NCBI GenBank assembly: GCA_946803715.1
Contig: CAMPET010000024.1
Coordinates: forward strand, 379,202-427,518
DNA: 48,317 nucleotides
Source of the DNA: Beroe ovata
Taxonomy: Eukaryota > Ctenophora > Nuda > Beroida > Beroidae
Reading direction: 5' to 3'
Part shown: one piece after another, positions 12,842 through 23,296 of the stretch
Layout: each line of letters starts with the position of its first letter
Position numbering within the stretch: the first letter of the stretch is position 1
Program-made: the position numbers and the translations under genes
The notes under the pieces: generated by a model
The model's input: only the letters and a program-made list of their open reading frames with translations
Told to the model about the DNA's origin: nothing
Databases searched by the model: none

Positions 12842-15800
12842 ATGCAAAGGTTATGCTATTTGTTCCTGTTCGGCGTCCTTTTCACCCCCTTACATTTCTA
12901 CAACATTGACACCACCGATCCCATTCAACTCAGTGCTGGTGTCAGTGGGAGCTATTTCGGTTACTCTGCTGCGATACAGAAAAATGGTGTCTCGAGTTGG
13001 GTCCTTGTTGGCGCCCCAACAGCTAATGTGACCATGAACAATGGAAGTTTGGGTGAGGCATGGGGCACTGTGTACAACTGTTCTACTGACGGGAATTGCA
13101 GAGATATGGCACCTGACACACAACCACCGGGCGACAAGGAAATCAAGAGGGGCCAGTGGACGGGGGGTACACTGACAATCAACCCTGAGACATATGACGC
13201 ACTGGCGTGTGCTCACCGATACACCAAGCACGGCGCGATGAACACCGATAACGAGATAGGGATGGTGGGACGATGTTGGCAGATTTCATCCGCCGGCCAC
13301 ACCTCTGTTATCCCGGACATGTGCACTAACATTCAGTACAGACAGGCGGATCAGTGTGATAGGGTATCACAGGGCATCTCAGCTGTGCTGGACAGTGACG
13401 GTATGGCAGGGGTGAGTGGGGTTGGGTATAACAAGTGGACAGGTCGGACAATGTTCTACGATACCCACAACTCCGCGCTGGTTAACTCCCATCTCGTTTA
13501 CTCCGGCAGTTATAGCAGGACATATGATTACTACGGTTACTCCTCAGCTACCTGCTCAAGCAGAGACAGCAGCACAAAATATATATTCGTGGGCGCGCCG
13601 CGCAGTAATCTTATGAAGGGTAAAGTGGACATGATAAGAATCTCCTCGGGTCAGTCGATGCAGAGTGGGGCACTAGCTAAAGGTATCACAATCGGGGGTT
13701 ATTTTGGGGCATCTGTGACATGTGGGTACACTAAGCGGGATACGATCCAGATCATCATTGGAGCCCCGTCTTGGTCGAGCTCCAGTGTGTCCGGTGACAA
13801 GAATAGGGGACAAGTCTACGTTTACGAAATGAACATGTACTTCGGACGTCCTTCCTTCCCCCGTGCGTTTATCCCTGGCAAGAGTGCCGGGGACAGGTTC
13901 GGTGCAGCGCTCTCCATCATCGGAGACATCAACAAAGACGGATACGATGATGTTGCTGTGGGCGCTCCTGCTGACTTGAGCCCAGATTCGGGGAAAGTGT
14001 ACATTTTCCTGGGCTCGAGTGTGGGAATCACCTTTGGGCAGACACCAGTTCAAGTGATATCACCTGTTCGGACGCCCGGAGCCCCTCTCTACGGATTTGG
14101 CGGCAGTTTGAGTCGCGGAGCTGATATCGATGATAACAGATACCCCGATATAGTGATAGGAGCATTCTACTCTGATACTGCTTTCATCTACCGCACCCTA
14201 CCGATCATCAACATCAATGTTACCAACAATTCGCCCGAACTCGTAGATAAGGATGACATTTGTGATGGCACGACGGTGGCTTGTTTCAACCTCAACTTCT
14301 GTGTGTCCTACAAACCGGACTACCCTGCACTAGCATCACGACACTCGTCCAGTTTGAGAGTGACAAACTATCTAGACATTGAAAATGTAATTCCAACCAC
14401 GAAAAGAGTTGAATTTGCCGATAAATCGTACAACCATTCAGAGTTCTTCGAGGGTTTGGTGTACGGAGAGAACTATGAAAACTGCTCGTCAATAACAGTG
14501 TACCTCCGCGAAGTTATCACGAACATCAAACAACTTATCAGCATCAAAACGGAGGTCGAAATAGTTGAGTCTCCCAAATTCGAAAACCGTATTTCGATGA
14601 ACGTGTCCCAGTTTTCATATGATATCACCCAATCTAAGATCAAAACATCGTGTGGAAATGCAACATGTATCACCGACTTGATCTTGGAATCAACCGGTCT
14701 GCAGTTTGATAAGCACGACAGTGGGACCCGTATGGACGTGATATATTCTGGCTATAACGAAGTTGTTTGGTCCAACTTCACGCTGACTAGGAACACTTCA
14801 TATGGAAAACCATTCGGCGCACATCTCTTGATAACAATGCCACAATCAATGTACATAATCAAGGTCAGGGATGAAAATGGTGCTCGTTTGTCCATCTGTA
14901 CCCCTTACACCGCCACAGAGGGCAGGTACTACTGCAGTCTGGACAACAGAATGGACAAGAACACTACCGTCCAGTTCAAATTCAGTGTCGAGTTTTCAGT
15001 ATCAGGGGTGAGGAACACAAAGGTAGTCGCAATACGGACTGAGCTGAAACCGGAGGGTAGTGATGACCAGAACCCGCAAAACAACGTGGTGCTCCAAAAA
15101 ACTTCTGTTCGGAAACTGTCCAGCCTGCAACTGAGCGGAACAACTTCGCCCGCCTCCTCAACTTTCCAACTGACAGACCCTAAGAAGAATATCATGACAG
15201 TTTCTGATATAGGTGGCTCCTTGGAGACGACATTTCTTCCCGTGAACATGGGTCCAGGGGAACTGAATTCTCTCCAAATAGTGATAGAGGTTCCCTTTGC
15301 TCTGAACAATACAAAGGACTTCATTTACCCCTACAAGGTGGATTCTACAACTGACATTGAGTGTGAGGAGGCGTTTCTCAATGTGAAGCACATACCTTCC
15401 TTGCTGAGTCGGACACGCCGCTCTGTCCATGAGACTCCGCCGGGCCCTGTTGATGATGTGATCAGTCTGCTTGTTAAGAGGGATTCAAATGCTGGTGGTG
15501 GAAATGGTGATAAACCCCTCCAGCCTGTGAAGTTTTCCTGTGGAACAGAAGTGCATTGCATCAACATTACTTGTACTGTGAAGAGTCTGACACTGGATGT
15601 TGTAGGCATCAGGTTAACTTCATACATTTGGGAGCCTTCCTTTGAAAATCCCATCACCATTGCAACATCTGTTAGAGGTTGGGTTTTCAATCAGGATCCT
15701 AATGCAGATTTGGCATCGGACAGTCAAACGGGTCCCATCATTCTGCCCCTTAGAGTTATAGCTGCTGCTGTAATAGTGAAACCAATAAGTATCTGGGTCC

Positions 15801-16042
15801 TTATCGGTTCAGCATGTGGTGGACTCTGTGTGCTAGCTCTCTTAGTGATTGTTCTATACAAAATTGGCTTCTTCAATAGGAAACGTCCACCAAAAGCTGA
15901 ATTTTATGCTAATAAACCAGCAGAAACTATGGAGGTTGTTGATGATGGTGCAGTGGAGACCTCTTATGTCAGTGATGATGAGGAGGATGAACAGTTTGCC
16001 TTCAAAAACCCAATGTGTGATGTTGATGATGACAATAAATGA
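12842..16042 (+). CDS. Integrin alpha subunit, single-exon
   Basis: 1066 residues in one uninterrupted frame. A hydrophobic N-terminus (LCYLFLFGVLF) looks like a signal peptide. FG-GAP beta-propeller repeats follow: YFGYSAAI...VLVGAP, FGASV...IIIGAP, FGAAL...VAVGAP and FGGSL...IVIGAF. Two carry Ca-binding loops, DINKDGYDD (362-370) and DIDDNRYPD (428-436). No inserted I domain is seen. A furin-type RTRR site at 857-860 would give disulfide-linked heavy and light chains. One membrane span lies at about 984-1008, followed by GFFNR (1009-1013), the alpha-subunit motif that clasps beta integrin and binds talin/kindlin regulators indirectly, and a 51-residue acidic tail. The protein pairs with a beta subunit for matrix adhesion at the plasma membrane. 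Vertebrate alpha genes carry many introns, so an intronless CDS is unusual and could reflect retroposition or intron loss. An AATAAA overlaps the last codons (16034-16039). Confidence 0.96.
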   Translation: MQRLCYLFLFGVLFTPLHFYNIDTTDPIQLSAGVSGSYFGYSAAIQKNGVSSWVLVGAPTANVTMNNGSLGEAWGTVYNCSTDGNCRDMAPDTQPPGDKEIKRGQWTGGTLTINPETYDALACAHRYTKHGAMNTDNEIGMVGRCWQISSAGHTSVIPDMCTNIQYRQADQCDRVSQGISAVLDSDGMAGVSGVGYNKWTGRTMFYDTHNSALVNSHLVYSGSYSRTYDYYGYSSATCSSRDSSTKYIFVGAPRSNLMKGKVDMIRISSGQSMQSGALAKGITIGGYFGASVTCGYTKRDTIQIIIGAPSWSSSSVSGDKNRGQVYVYEMNMYFGRPSFPRAFIPGKSAGDRFGAALSIIGDINKDGYDDVAVGAPADLSPDSGKVYIFLGSSVGITFGQTPVQVISPVRTPGAPLYGFGGSLSRGADIDDNRYPDIVIGAFYSDTAFIYRTLPIININVTNNSPELVDKDDICDGTTVACFNLNFCVSYKPDYPALASRHSSSLRVTNYLDIENVIPTTKRVEFADKSYNHSEFFEGLVYGENYENCSSITVYLREVITNIKQLISIKTEVEIVESPKFENRISMNVSQFSYDITQSKIKTSCGNATCITDLILESTGLQFDKHDSGTRMDVIYSGYNEVVWSNFTLTRNTSYGKPFGAHLLITMPQSMYIIKVRDENGARLSICTPYTATEGRYYCSLDNRMDKNTTVQFKFSVEFSVSGVRNTKVVAIRTELKPEGSDDQNPQNNVVLQKTSVRKLSSLQLSGTTSPASSTFQLTDPKKNIMTVSDIGGSLETTFLPVNMGPGELNSLQIVIEVPFALNNTKDFIYPYKVDSTTDIECEEAFLNVKHIPSLLSRTRRSVHETPPGPVDDVISLLVKRDSNAGGGNGDKPLQPVKFSCGTEVHCINITCTVKSLTLDVVGIRLTSYIWEPSFENPITIATSVRGWVFNQDPNADLASDSQTGPIILPLRVIAAAVIVKPISIWVLIGSACGGLCVLALLVIVLYKIGFFNRKRPPKAEFYANKPAETMEVVDDGAVETSYVSDDEEDEQFAFKNPMCDVDDDNK

Positions 16043-16584
16043 TTGTCTTAGCAACTGATCAAGTTATTTCATCTTTGATTGGTATTTACCTGATGAGCTA
16101 CTGTTAAGTTACTGATGGAGGGATAAGTTAGTAAGTGGCCTGACTCTTAGGCAGAATCATTGTTGATGGATTGATTAACTCATTAATGTGCATATTGACT
16201 GATCGACTGAAAATGAATTGCTGCTTGACTTGCACATAACTTTCATTAGTAACCCAATTATTGATATCGGTACATCCTGTCATCATCCATATAAATGATG
16301 AAGCATGCAATCTTCAGCACTATGATCGAAATAGCTCAAGTGCTCCTATCTCTTTTGCTTAATATAATGCTTAATAATGCAATATTATATTGCTTTTGCA
16401 ATAAGTGATACATTAGTCACGGGTTCTGGCCAATCTTTAAAAACCAGGAAAGATTCATTTGCATTTTATTACTTTTCACCCTCATTGGAAGGACTTAATT
16501 TTCCTTACTGTAGGACTACTCCCTACGGCCACGCTGACGGGATTTTATCGCTGGCAATAAATCTTGGTTGCGCGGCGCCGACGA

Positions 16585-16679
16585 TAGCTCTTTTTCAAAA
16601 CATTTTTGCGATGATCATTGCCATGAGCGATCATCAATTAATCATGCATCGCAAAAATGTTTTGAAAAAGTTAGAGCTC
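16585..16679. repeat. Inverted repeat, ~95 bp
   Basis: The left arm (AGCTC then TTTTTCAAAACATTTTTGCG) is mirrored by CGCAAAAATGTTTTGAAAAA and GAGCT on the right, with a spacer of about 30 bases that itself holds GATCAT/ATGATC-type symmetry. Probably a small fold-back or MITE remnant. Confidence 0.85.
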
Positions 16680-16695
16680 ACGTTTTAATAAGCTG

Positions 16696-16988
16696 AGTAG
16701 AACTTGCCGGATGTTGTCTGGCGATGCTAGACCGCTGATGCAAGCCGCGAAGCGGCTTGCGTCAGCAATAAGTCTGAGAATAAGTTTGCGCCGCGCGCGC
16801 GCGCAAAACGAAATTCTCGACAGGGTCTATCATCGATCGACAAGCCGGATGTTATATTATCTGTCCACTGTTTCTTGCACGCGGCGCGCGCACCTTCATC
16901 GAACGCGAAGCCCTGTTTCGGCCTTCGATGAAGGTGCGCGCGCCGCGCGCAAGAAACAGTGGACAGATAACATCCGGCAAAGTAGAAC
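16696..16988. mobile_element. 277-bp MITE with 8-bp target duplication (hAT-like size)
   Basis: The element spans 16704-16980. Its ends are inverted: TTGCCGGATGTT at the left and AACATCCGGCAA at the right. It is flanked by the direct repeat AGTAGAAC (16696-16703 and 16981-16988), as expected for an 8-bp target-site duplication, the length typical of hAT transposons. Its right half (16844-16980) is a near-perfect hairpin, and a smaller hairpin (GCAAGCCGC/GCGGCTTGC) lies at about 16740. It has no coding capacity, so a non-autonomous element is inferred. Confidence 0.85.
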
Positions 16989-17031
16989 ATGAACATTAAC
17001 AAGGGCGCGCAATGCAACGTGTGCATAGCAT

Positions 17032-17194
17032 ATGCATGTTTATAAAAAAACCGGCATGGGCAATGCAACTTTGGCCAAGCCCAGGCCCAGCTCAGTTGAT
17101 GCTTTCGTCATGATCACGAAAGCATCAACTGAGCTGGGCCTGGGCTTGGCCAAAGTTGCATTGCCCATGCCGGTTTTTTTTTATAAACATGCAT
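17032..17194. repeat. Long near-perfect palindrome, ~163 bp
   Basis: Arms of about 75 bases run from ATGCATGTTTATA inward to GATGCTTTCG and back as the reverse complement, meeting at a CATGATC centre. The only difference I noticed is in the length of the A/T run near the outer ends. Such high symmetry suggests a recent insertion or a fold-back element; no clear target duplication is visible. Confidence 0.92.
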
Positions 17195-17579
17195 GTCAAA
17201 GTCGTAGTATAAAAGACAAAATTATCATTAATGATTAAAATGTTATTGCTTGCCAGGCACATGATACTGGCATGGGTTCAATTTTAATGCGCGCTGTACT
17301 GTCTACGGCATCTGTGGAGGAACGCCGCGCACTATCTGGCGTTCCGCGACAAATCGCGTTGGACGCAATTTAGAGATTCCATTCGTTATTCGACCAGTAT
17401 TCATGTCGTGTTGTTTCCTCAATATCGTAAAGTCGATCAGTGATCGAAACATGCCGTAATCATGCTCATTTACATCTTACGCTTGTTTTGACCTATTACC
17501 ATTAGAATATTTGACACTGTTCCAACTGATCTAATCTCTAAAATCATTCCAGATTATAGTTTAGATTTCTACATCCACC

Positions 17580-18974
17580 ATGGCTTCTGCAGCTGGCCCC
17601 TTCCCTATTTATTACAACCCTGATGTTCACAACTTTTACATTAAACAGAAGCACGAATTCCATTTTAATCAGAAAAGTGACAACGAGTTCTTAATGTTTT
17701 TACTTGACACAGCAGTCAGAGTCATTTCGATTGGTGAGCTATCATAGCTTATGTATTTGGAAATATTGCTCAACTTCACCAGTGCCGGATTTAAAATCAA
17801 ACTGTGTTTCAGTTCAACACTTAGCTCCAGTGATAGAAGCAGTTTCTGATGCCAGCACAGAAATTGATGAAACGGATGGCATCGATGATTTATCCCCAGC
17901 TAACACCCCAAACCCGACAATAAGTTTAGCAGGTAATTTAGAAATATCAGATTGAATGATAGACTGTGATTGATGGGAATATAACGGGTAACACCTCTGA
18001 ATGTATCATCTTTGAGAAGTCTCAGAACTAGTGTTCCACTGCCCATTATGCCCAGGTACAATGGACGTTGACACCAGCAACGTGTCCACCTCTCTTCCCC
18101 TCTCTGTGGAGTTGGAGCAGATCAATCAGGAAATTACCAACGCTCAGATAACTTCCCAACAACAAGCGTCCAAAGCCCCGTTTTCTGCCACCTCCAGGCG
18201 ACTTCATCAGTCTTATCAGACCCCTGATAATGGAACTGCAGTAGAGAATGCCCCAATGCAAATATCAGCGACTAACTCTCATCCTGCTGTCCGATCTTCT
18301 ACTCCACTCGCACCAATGCTCATAGAACCCGATCCTAAAGTTACCACATCTCAATCCGTGAATCACAACTCCCCAGAGACACTAGCTCCTAACGTCCCTG
18401 CATCTCAGCTCCCGACCTCTGCCCAATCATCTGAAAACATCCCAACCTCAATGCCGTCAGCCGTGCAGCCGGTTGCTGAGGCGCCGGACGATATCAAGAA
18501 GGAGCAGCCCGTCCCAGAAATGATCGAGATCAAGGAGGAAATGGACGATACGGGACACCAGGAATCCTCGTCTGGCGGTGAACTGATTCCTCCCGACACT
18601 TTACAACACCTCATGTCGTCCATATCAGCAGCCGAGGACAGCTCAGGGATACAGAATTTCGTCCCCACCGCCACACCCTCGAGTCTGCCTCCGTCCTTCC
18701 TTGACCGGGGTTCGAGCAATCCTCTGTCCATGGTGGGGAGCATCAGTTCAAGTGATGGAGCGGGACCATCCGGACTCAACATTCCAACCATATCGGAGAG
18801 CATGATGTGAGTTGATGTCCATGAGTTTGTAACCGCGATTCCAATGCATGCATGGAAGTTCAATGAGTATTTGTTTGGAGTGGAAACGTGATATCTTACT
18901 CAGCACGTATTACAGGAAAAACATAAGCGACGCTGGACTCAACGTATCGAGTATCAAAGGACAAGCTAACCCAA
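17580..18974 (+). CDS. Common 5' exons of a multi-isoform zinc-finger factor (locus 1)
   Basis: Four exons: 17580-17733, 17813-17932, 18056-18806 and 18916-18974, joined in phases 1, 1 and 2 and ending at a phase-1 donor (CCAA then GTAAGA). They encode about 361 residues with no stop. Exon 1 encodes an unusual start (MASAAGPFPIYYNPDVHNFY) that I do not recognise as any named domain; it is not BTB. Exon 2 continues with QHLAPVIEAVSDA. Exon 3 is Ser/Thr/Pro-rich with an acidic segment carrying two SUMO-type sites (IKKE, IKEE) and a conserved end (PSSLPPSFLDRG, NPLSMVGSIS). All four exons have counterparts at 44451-42985 on the other strand. The frame requires a downstream exon, and the next in-phase acceptors are the zinc-finger units from 21776 on. 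I infer a transcription regulator whose N-terminus mediates association or regulation and whose C-terminus varies. Confidence 0.85.
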
Positions 18975-19795
18975 GTAAGAACGTTAAACTATCTTAAACA
19001 GCTTGAAACCCAGAAAATCTACGAGTCAGATGAATTCATTCCGACAATCAAGTAGCTCAACTGTTTACGAATAAGGAGTGCTTTTTCACGTCCTCAAGGA
19101 TAGGTCCTGATTTACACCAGTCCATTTGCTAAATTATGGGTTTCAAGCTGGGTCAAAATGTGTTAGTTTGAGGTCCGCAGTGAAGCAGCCATAAGCAATC
19201 GACTCATTGCATCTTCACTTCAACTATAAGATTTTCGTTCACAGTAATAAGTCCAGTCAGTGTGGCGTGTGCTGACAACATTTCTCTCACCATCGCGTCA
19301 CGTGACTGTTTTGTAAGGGCATGTCAGTGCTCATGTAACACCACGTGATGTCACCATGGTTACTGTTGTCATGTGTTGTCATGTGTTAACAGTTAACACT
19401 TATCACGCTGTGAATGTGTCTGTATGTTAATGTATACTGTTTGTATGCGTGTACTGTGTGTTTGTCTGTGTGCACTATGCAGCCTAATTTGTACTGTGTG
19501 TCTGTGTGTGGTTGTGTTAAATGAGGTTTATACATTTCACTTGCGAATGCAACCTGTTCATATTTAGCCACATTTGAACACTGCACGGTCCTAAGCAAAG
19601 CACACTATAGCCACTCACCTCATCTCACCTTGATGAATTCAACTTCTCACCTTTCCAACATTCACACTCGCATTATTGTCTCAAGTTACATCATGTTAAG
19701 TACATACTGTTCAAACAGTTGTCTCTATGAATGTATACAATTAATGAATCAAAACGCACTCAATAGACGCATACTGTTGACACCAACAGTATTGG

Positions 19796-19797
<2 letters not shown>

Positions 19798-19831
<34 letters not shown>

Positions 19832-19857
19832 GTGTGTGTCACACACACACGAAATCT
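19798..19857. repeat. CA/GT microsatellite with internal inversion
   Basis: A CA run turns into GTGTGTGTGT and back to CACACACAC, so the tract is self-complementary. Confidence 0.9.
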
Positions 19858-20027
19858 TGACAGAATTATTGAACAGATCAAATTAAGATTTTATAAATTC
19901 CGACACACTTGTCACTAATGTGATGCTCGTAGAATATAGAAGCCGAGAGCTAGAGGAAATTGATTTGTGACGTCAGAGAAATTAGGAGCTGACATTGAGG
20001 CAGGGGTGGGAATTCAGTGAATGGTGA

Positions 20028-20133
20028 GCATGGAGTGAGGATTAGTGAGTGGTGGAGATAGCATGGAGTGAGGATTAGTGAGTGGTGGAGATAGCATGGA
20101 GNNNNNNNNNNNNNNNNNNNNNNNNNNNNNNNN
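20028..20133. repeat. 33-bp minisatellite running into a 32-N gap
   Basis: At least two copies of a unit beginning GCATGGAGTGAGGATTAGTG lie at about 20028-20101, followed by N from 20102 to 20133 and a CA run. The true copy number is hidden by the gap. Confidence 0.85.
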
Positions 20134-21775
20134 CACACACACACACACACACACCACTGCATCCACTAAAGCGCATTGTTTTTGGCTCAAGACAACAAAC
20201 AGCATGAGCCATGAGGAACAGTTTTGGCCGATAATCAGGTACGTTGTCCGTTATTTGTGTCATCAAATGTAATTGTTGTCATTCCACGTGGTCAATTCTT
20301 GTTGCTGGTAATTGTTGTCGAAATGTTGCTATTTCTTGTGTACCGAGTGGACGCATTGTTTGTGTGAGTAACCATGGTGGCATGGTAACCACAATATTCC
20401 CCCTAACCTGCTTCACTGCGTCAACCGATCTCAAACGTACACATTTGTCAACTTATCTTGCGTGATCGGCAACATTCTTCTCATTTTGGAATGCGGGGGA
20501 GTCCGATCCCCATCAGGCTGCCCAAAATCTGATCACACTGCGTCCTGAAGCTGCCACGGTTTGCATTTTGCAAGCTGACCAAATTGAAAATGATACACAA
20601 GATGTATCCTGGAATGTTGCCGTTCAGTGCAAGATGGTTTGATTTAGTTAGGAATTAATATCATGATTGATTGAATACTTTCACTGTTTGCAACCGATTT
20701 TCACCTACAACATCTAACAACCAAATTCTTCATCGGTTTGGCACTGCTAACAATTCTGTTTATTCCTATTTATTCGTGATGAGTTGAAAATCGGATGCAA
20801 ATGACATCACTATCATTGATCACATCATTAAGGCGTGTTTAGGCAGGGTGAAATGGCTGCATTCACGGACTGATTATGATAATAAGTCCTCACTCTGTGT
20901 TTACAACGCTTCTCACCACACACACACACACAGCAAAATTTGTCGTCTTGGGCACCAGAGAATTTTACATCTAGAATCCTTGCTAGGGCACTCTTGATAC
21001 ACTATTGCCTTAAAGTAAGGTAGATCAAAATTAGCAGCTATGCTGCGAAATGCCTTGCATTGGTCACCCTAAGGCTAGGTAGGACGCATAGGGCCCAATT
21101 TTGGAAAATGTTATTTCGGGATTTCGTGTTTCTTCCGTTTCCTTCTTGTGAGATTTTACTTTTGTCGGCTTCTTATTTTAGCATTTGTATCGATGCGATG
21201 TTTATACTTGGTATTTGTTGATGTTATTGTAATTCTCAATGAATCAGAAAACAGTTCTCAGCGTGATTACTGCTTACACTTTCACCTTAACTAAAAGTAC
21301 TAGCATTTTTGTGCGCATTCCTAGGGATAAAGCGCACAATTCAATCATGCGCATTGCGCGTCTTTCTTTGTCAAAGATTGGCGCGGGTAAGGTGCGAGGA
21401 TTCAAATGTCCCAAGGATCTTCTGGCCCTAACGTCAAAACGTTTAGTGCCACGTGCTTTCATAGCCTTCACTGATCATTGCATAGGCGATCAAGATGTTT
21501 ATGAATGCCATTAAGCATAGTCACAGTTATTTTCATACGCGAAGGAAAGCTATTAAGTATCGAATTTTTCTCTCCTGTTTTGTTTGTGAATTTTACAACA
21601 CCTTTCAACCAAATTAAGCTTCACTGTTGTTTTATTGAGTTCTCAAATATTCAGACGGTGGCGCATTTTGTTCCCGACGTGGGTATGCGGCTTTTATCCG
21701 CTTATTCCATTCCATCTCATTGTCCGAACATCTATAGTCAGTGTATGGTGTAGTCAGCGTGTTCACATATTTCAG

Positions 21776-21948
21776 TTTGGGAACGTCCCCAGTGCTCTAC
21801 TTGTGGGAAATCCTACAGCTGCCACTCAGCCCTGGGCCTCCACATTCGGCCTGTACACGTGGACTAACAGTTCCGATGCAAGATTTGTGGGAAACGTTAC
21901 ACCAGCAAATCGAGTGTGCATACGGCCGTCACACACTGGTCATCGTGA
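21776..21948 (+). pseudogene. Zinc-finger unit 1, interrupted by a stop in the linker
   Basis: A good 3' splice site (ACATATTTCAG) in the array's phase opens a C2H2 finger (CSTCGKSY...HIRPVH). An in-frame TAA at 21865-21867 sits exactly where other units have the linker between fingers. The frame then continues into a second, shortened finger (CKICGKRYTS...HTAVTH) and stops at 21946-21948. Either the isoform has one finger only, or the unit is decaying. Read-through or an assembly error is less likely. Confidence 0.75.
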
Positions 21949-22232
21949 TCCGGTTGCCTTGGAAACAAGAATACTTCAGCATCAGAAAGTGAATGATTCC
22001 TTCTTCATTCAAGGAAGAAGAATATCATGTAATTCCTCTTTGCACCTATTTCATGGTAAAATATTTGTTTATTGGGTTAAAAAGTTAACATGCCCCAGTG
22101 TATTAATTCTTAGAATTAAAAGATAGATCAAGTTATAGACACTAGGGAGTTCACTTTAGAAATTCCTCCTAATCTTCGCCTACAAAGACATCCACATTGA
22201 TACAAAAACCGTTTCCATTTCTCTACCTATAG

Positions 22233-22504
22233 GTTCAAAGTGTCCGGTATGTCAGAAAGAGTTTACTGGCGGCGTACTCTCGGTAAGCCGCCACATCAAC
22301 ATGGTTCACCTGAAGCTAAAGCCGTACGAGTGTGGCCACTGTGGTCTCCGGTTTAGCACGAGTGGCAGTCGGACGAGGCATGAGAAGAAAGCGTGTAAGA
22401 GCAGGGATGAGGAGGGAGATGTGAGAGTGAAGAGAACTCGAAAAAGGGGGACAATCGTTGGTATCCCTATCACACCAGACACAACTCAGCAGATAGCAGA
22501 TTGA
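22233..22504 (+). CDS. Zinc-finger terminal exon, unit 2
   Basis: The acceptor CTATAG is followed by GT plus TCA, fitting the phase-1 common donor. It encodes 89 residues. Finger 1 is CPVC...HINMVH, the linker is LKLKPYE, and finger 2 is CGHC...HEKKAC, a C2HC finger. A basic tail (RVKRTRKRG) could add a nuclear-localisation signal. Stop TGA 22502-22504. Confidence 0.88.
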
Positions 22505-22901
22505 TTATAATTGTTTTAAACTTTCTTTCAGTTTCAAGTTTATCTTGATTTTCCTAGTATCAGATGATTTTACCGAATCAACACTCTTTTAGTTTTCAGG
22601 TTTTACTGTTGTTGATCAATACCACGTTTTATAATTCACGTTTGATAATTTGTTTGATGAAAACTGACGTTACATCGATTAAGGAGTACCAAGGATGTTT
22701 TGTAGTTTTTCGCAGAAAATGAACCATTCATACTAAAACTTGCCCTATTTATTGTCCCCATGACCATATTAATTCCATTCCAAAACTTGTCGAGAAAAAA
22801 GCTAATTAATCGTTTCTCTCCTTCCATGTGACGTCCTCTTATCTATAAAAATATCCTGATCAATCTTCTTCACTTATTTTCGCAAGTTTCAACCATTTCA
22901 G

Positions 22902-23122
22902 AGTACAGATCTCTAACTTGTCCCACCTGTTACAAGACCTTTGCTAATCCAGAGTATGTGAAGGTACATATCACGACCGTCCATATGGGTTTGAAGTCCT
23001 GTCTGTGTAGATACTGTGGCAAGGCCTTCGGTCAGAAATCATCGGCATTCCGACACGAAAAGATATGCAAACTGAAGCAATCAGCCCAGCCCTTCCCTTT
23101 TGACTTCTTTGAGACATTTTAA
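22902..23122 (+). CDS. Zinc-finger terminal exon, unit 3
   Basis: The acceptor CATTTCAG is in phase with the common donor. It encodes 72 residues: finger 1 CPTC...HITTVH, linker MGLKSCL, finger 2 CRYC...HEKIC (C2HC). The tail is Phe-rich. Units 3, 4 and 5 share HITTVH/HVDTVH and the GQKS/GQRS turn in finger 2, so they look like recent tandem duplicates. Confidence 0.88.
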
Positions 23123-23296
23123 TGAGAACTATTGTCACCATCTTTTGAAGAGAAACACGGTTTTTTGATCGAAAACTGTAAATATTTGCTTTGGAAGTAC
23201 CTAGGTGATTCCTTTCAAAAAGCATGCCTCAACTTTCACTCACATAGACATGATCCATGCGAGCAGAAAGCAAGAAGAAAATCATTTCATTTTCAG

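Larger units (their letters stand above)
16043..17579. other. Intergenic region rich in inverted repeats
   Basis: No coding sequence recognised. It contains three separate inverted-repeat elements, listed individually, and a short hairpin around 17319-17350 (GGAACGCC/GGCGTTCC). A 3' splice site just upstream of ATG 17580 suggests that a 5'-UTR exon of the transcription-factor gene also lies here. Confidence 0.7.
18975..21775. other. Long intron before the zinc-finger array
   Basis: 2.8 kb between the common donor and the first zinc-finger unit. I see no coding exon with a C2H2 signature. It holds a CA tract (19798-19857), a 33-bp minisatellite beside an N gap (20028-20133) and another CA tract near 20919. 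This spacing leaves room for splicing control elements, but none is recognisable by eye. Confidence 0.6.

Noticed and set aside
21239-21514. 91-codon plus-strand frame before the array
   Set aside because: No zinc-finger or other signature, and no acceptor in the array's phase.
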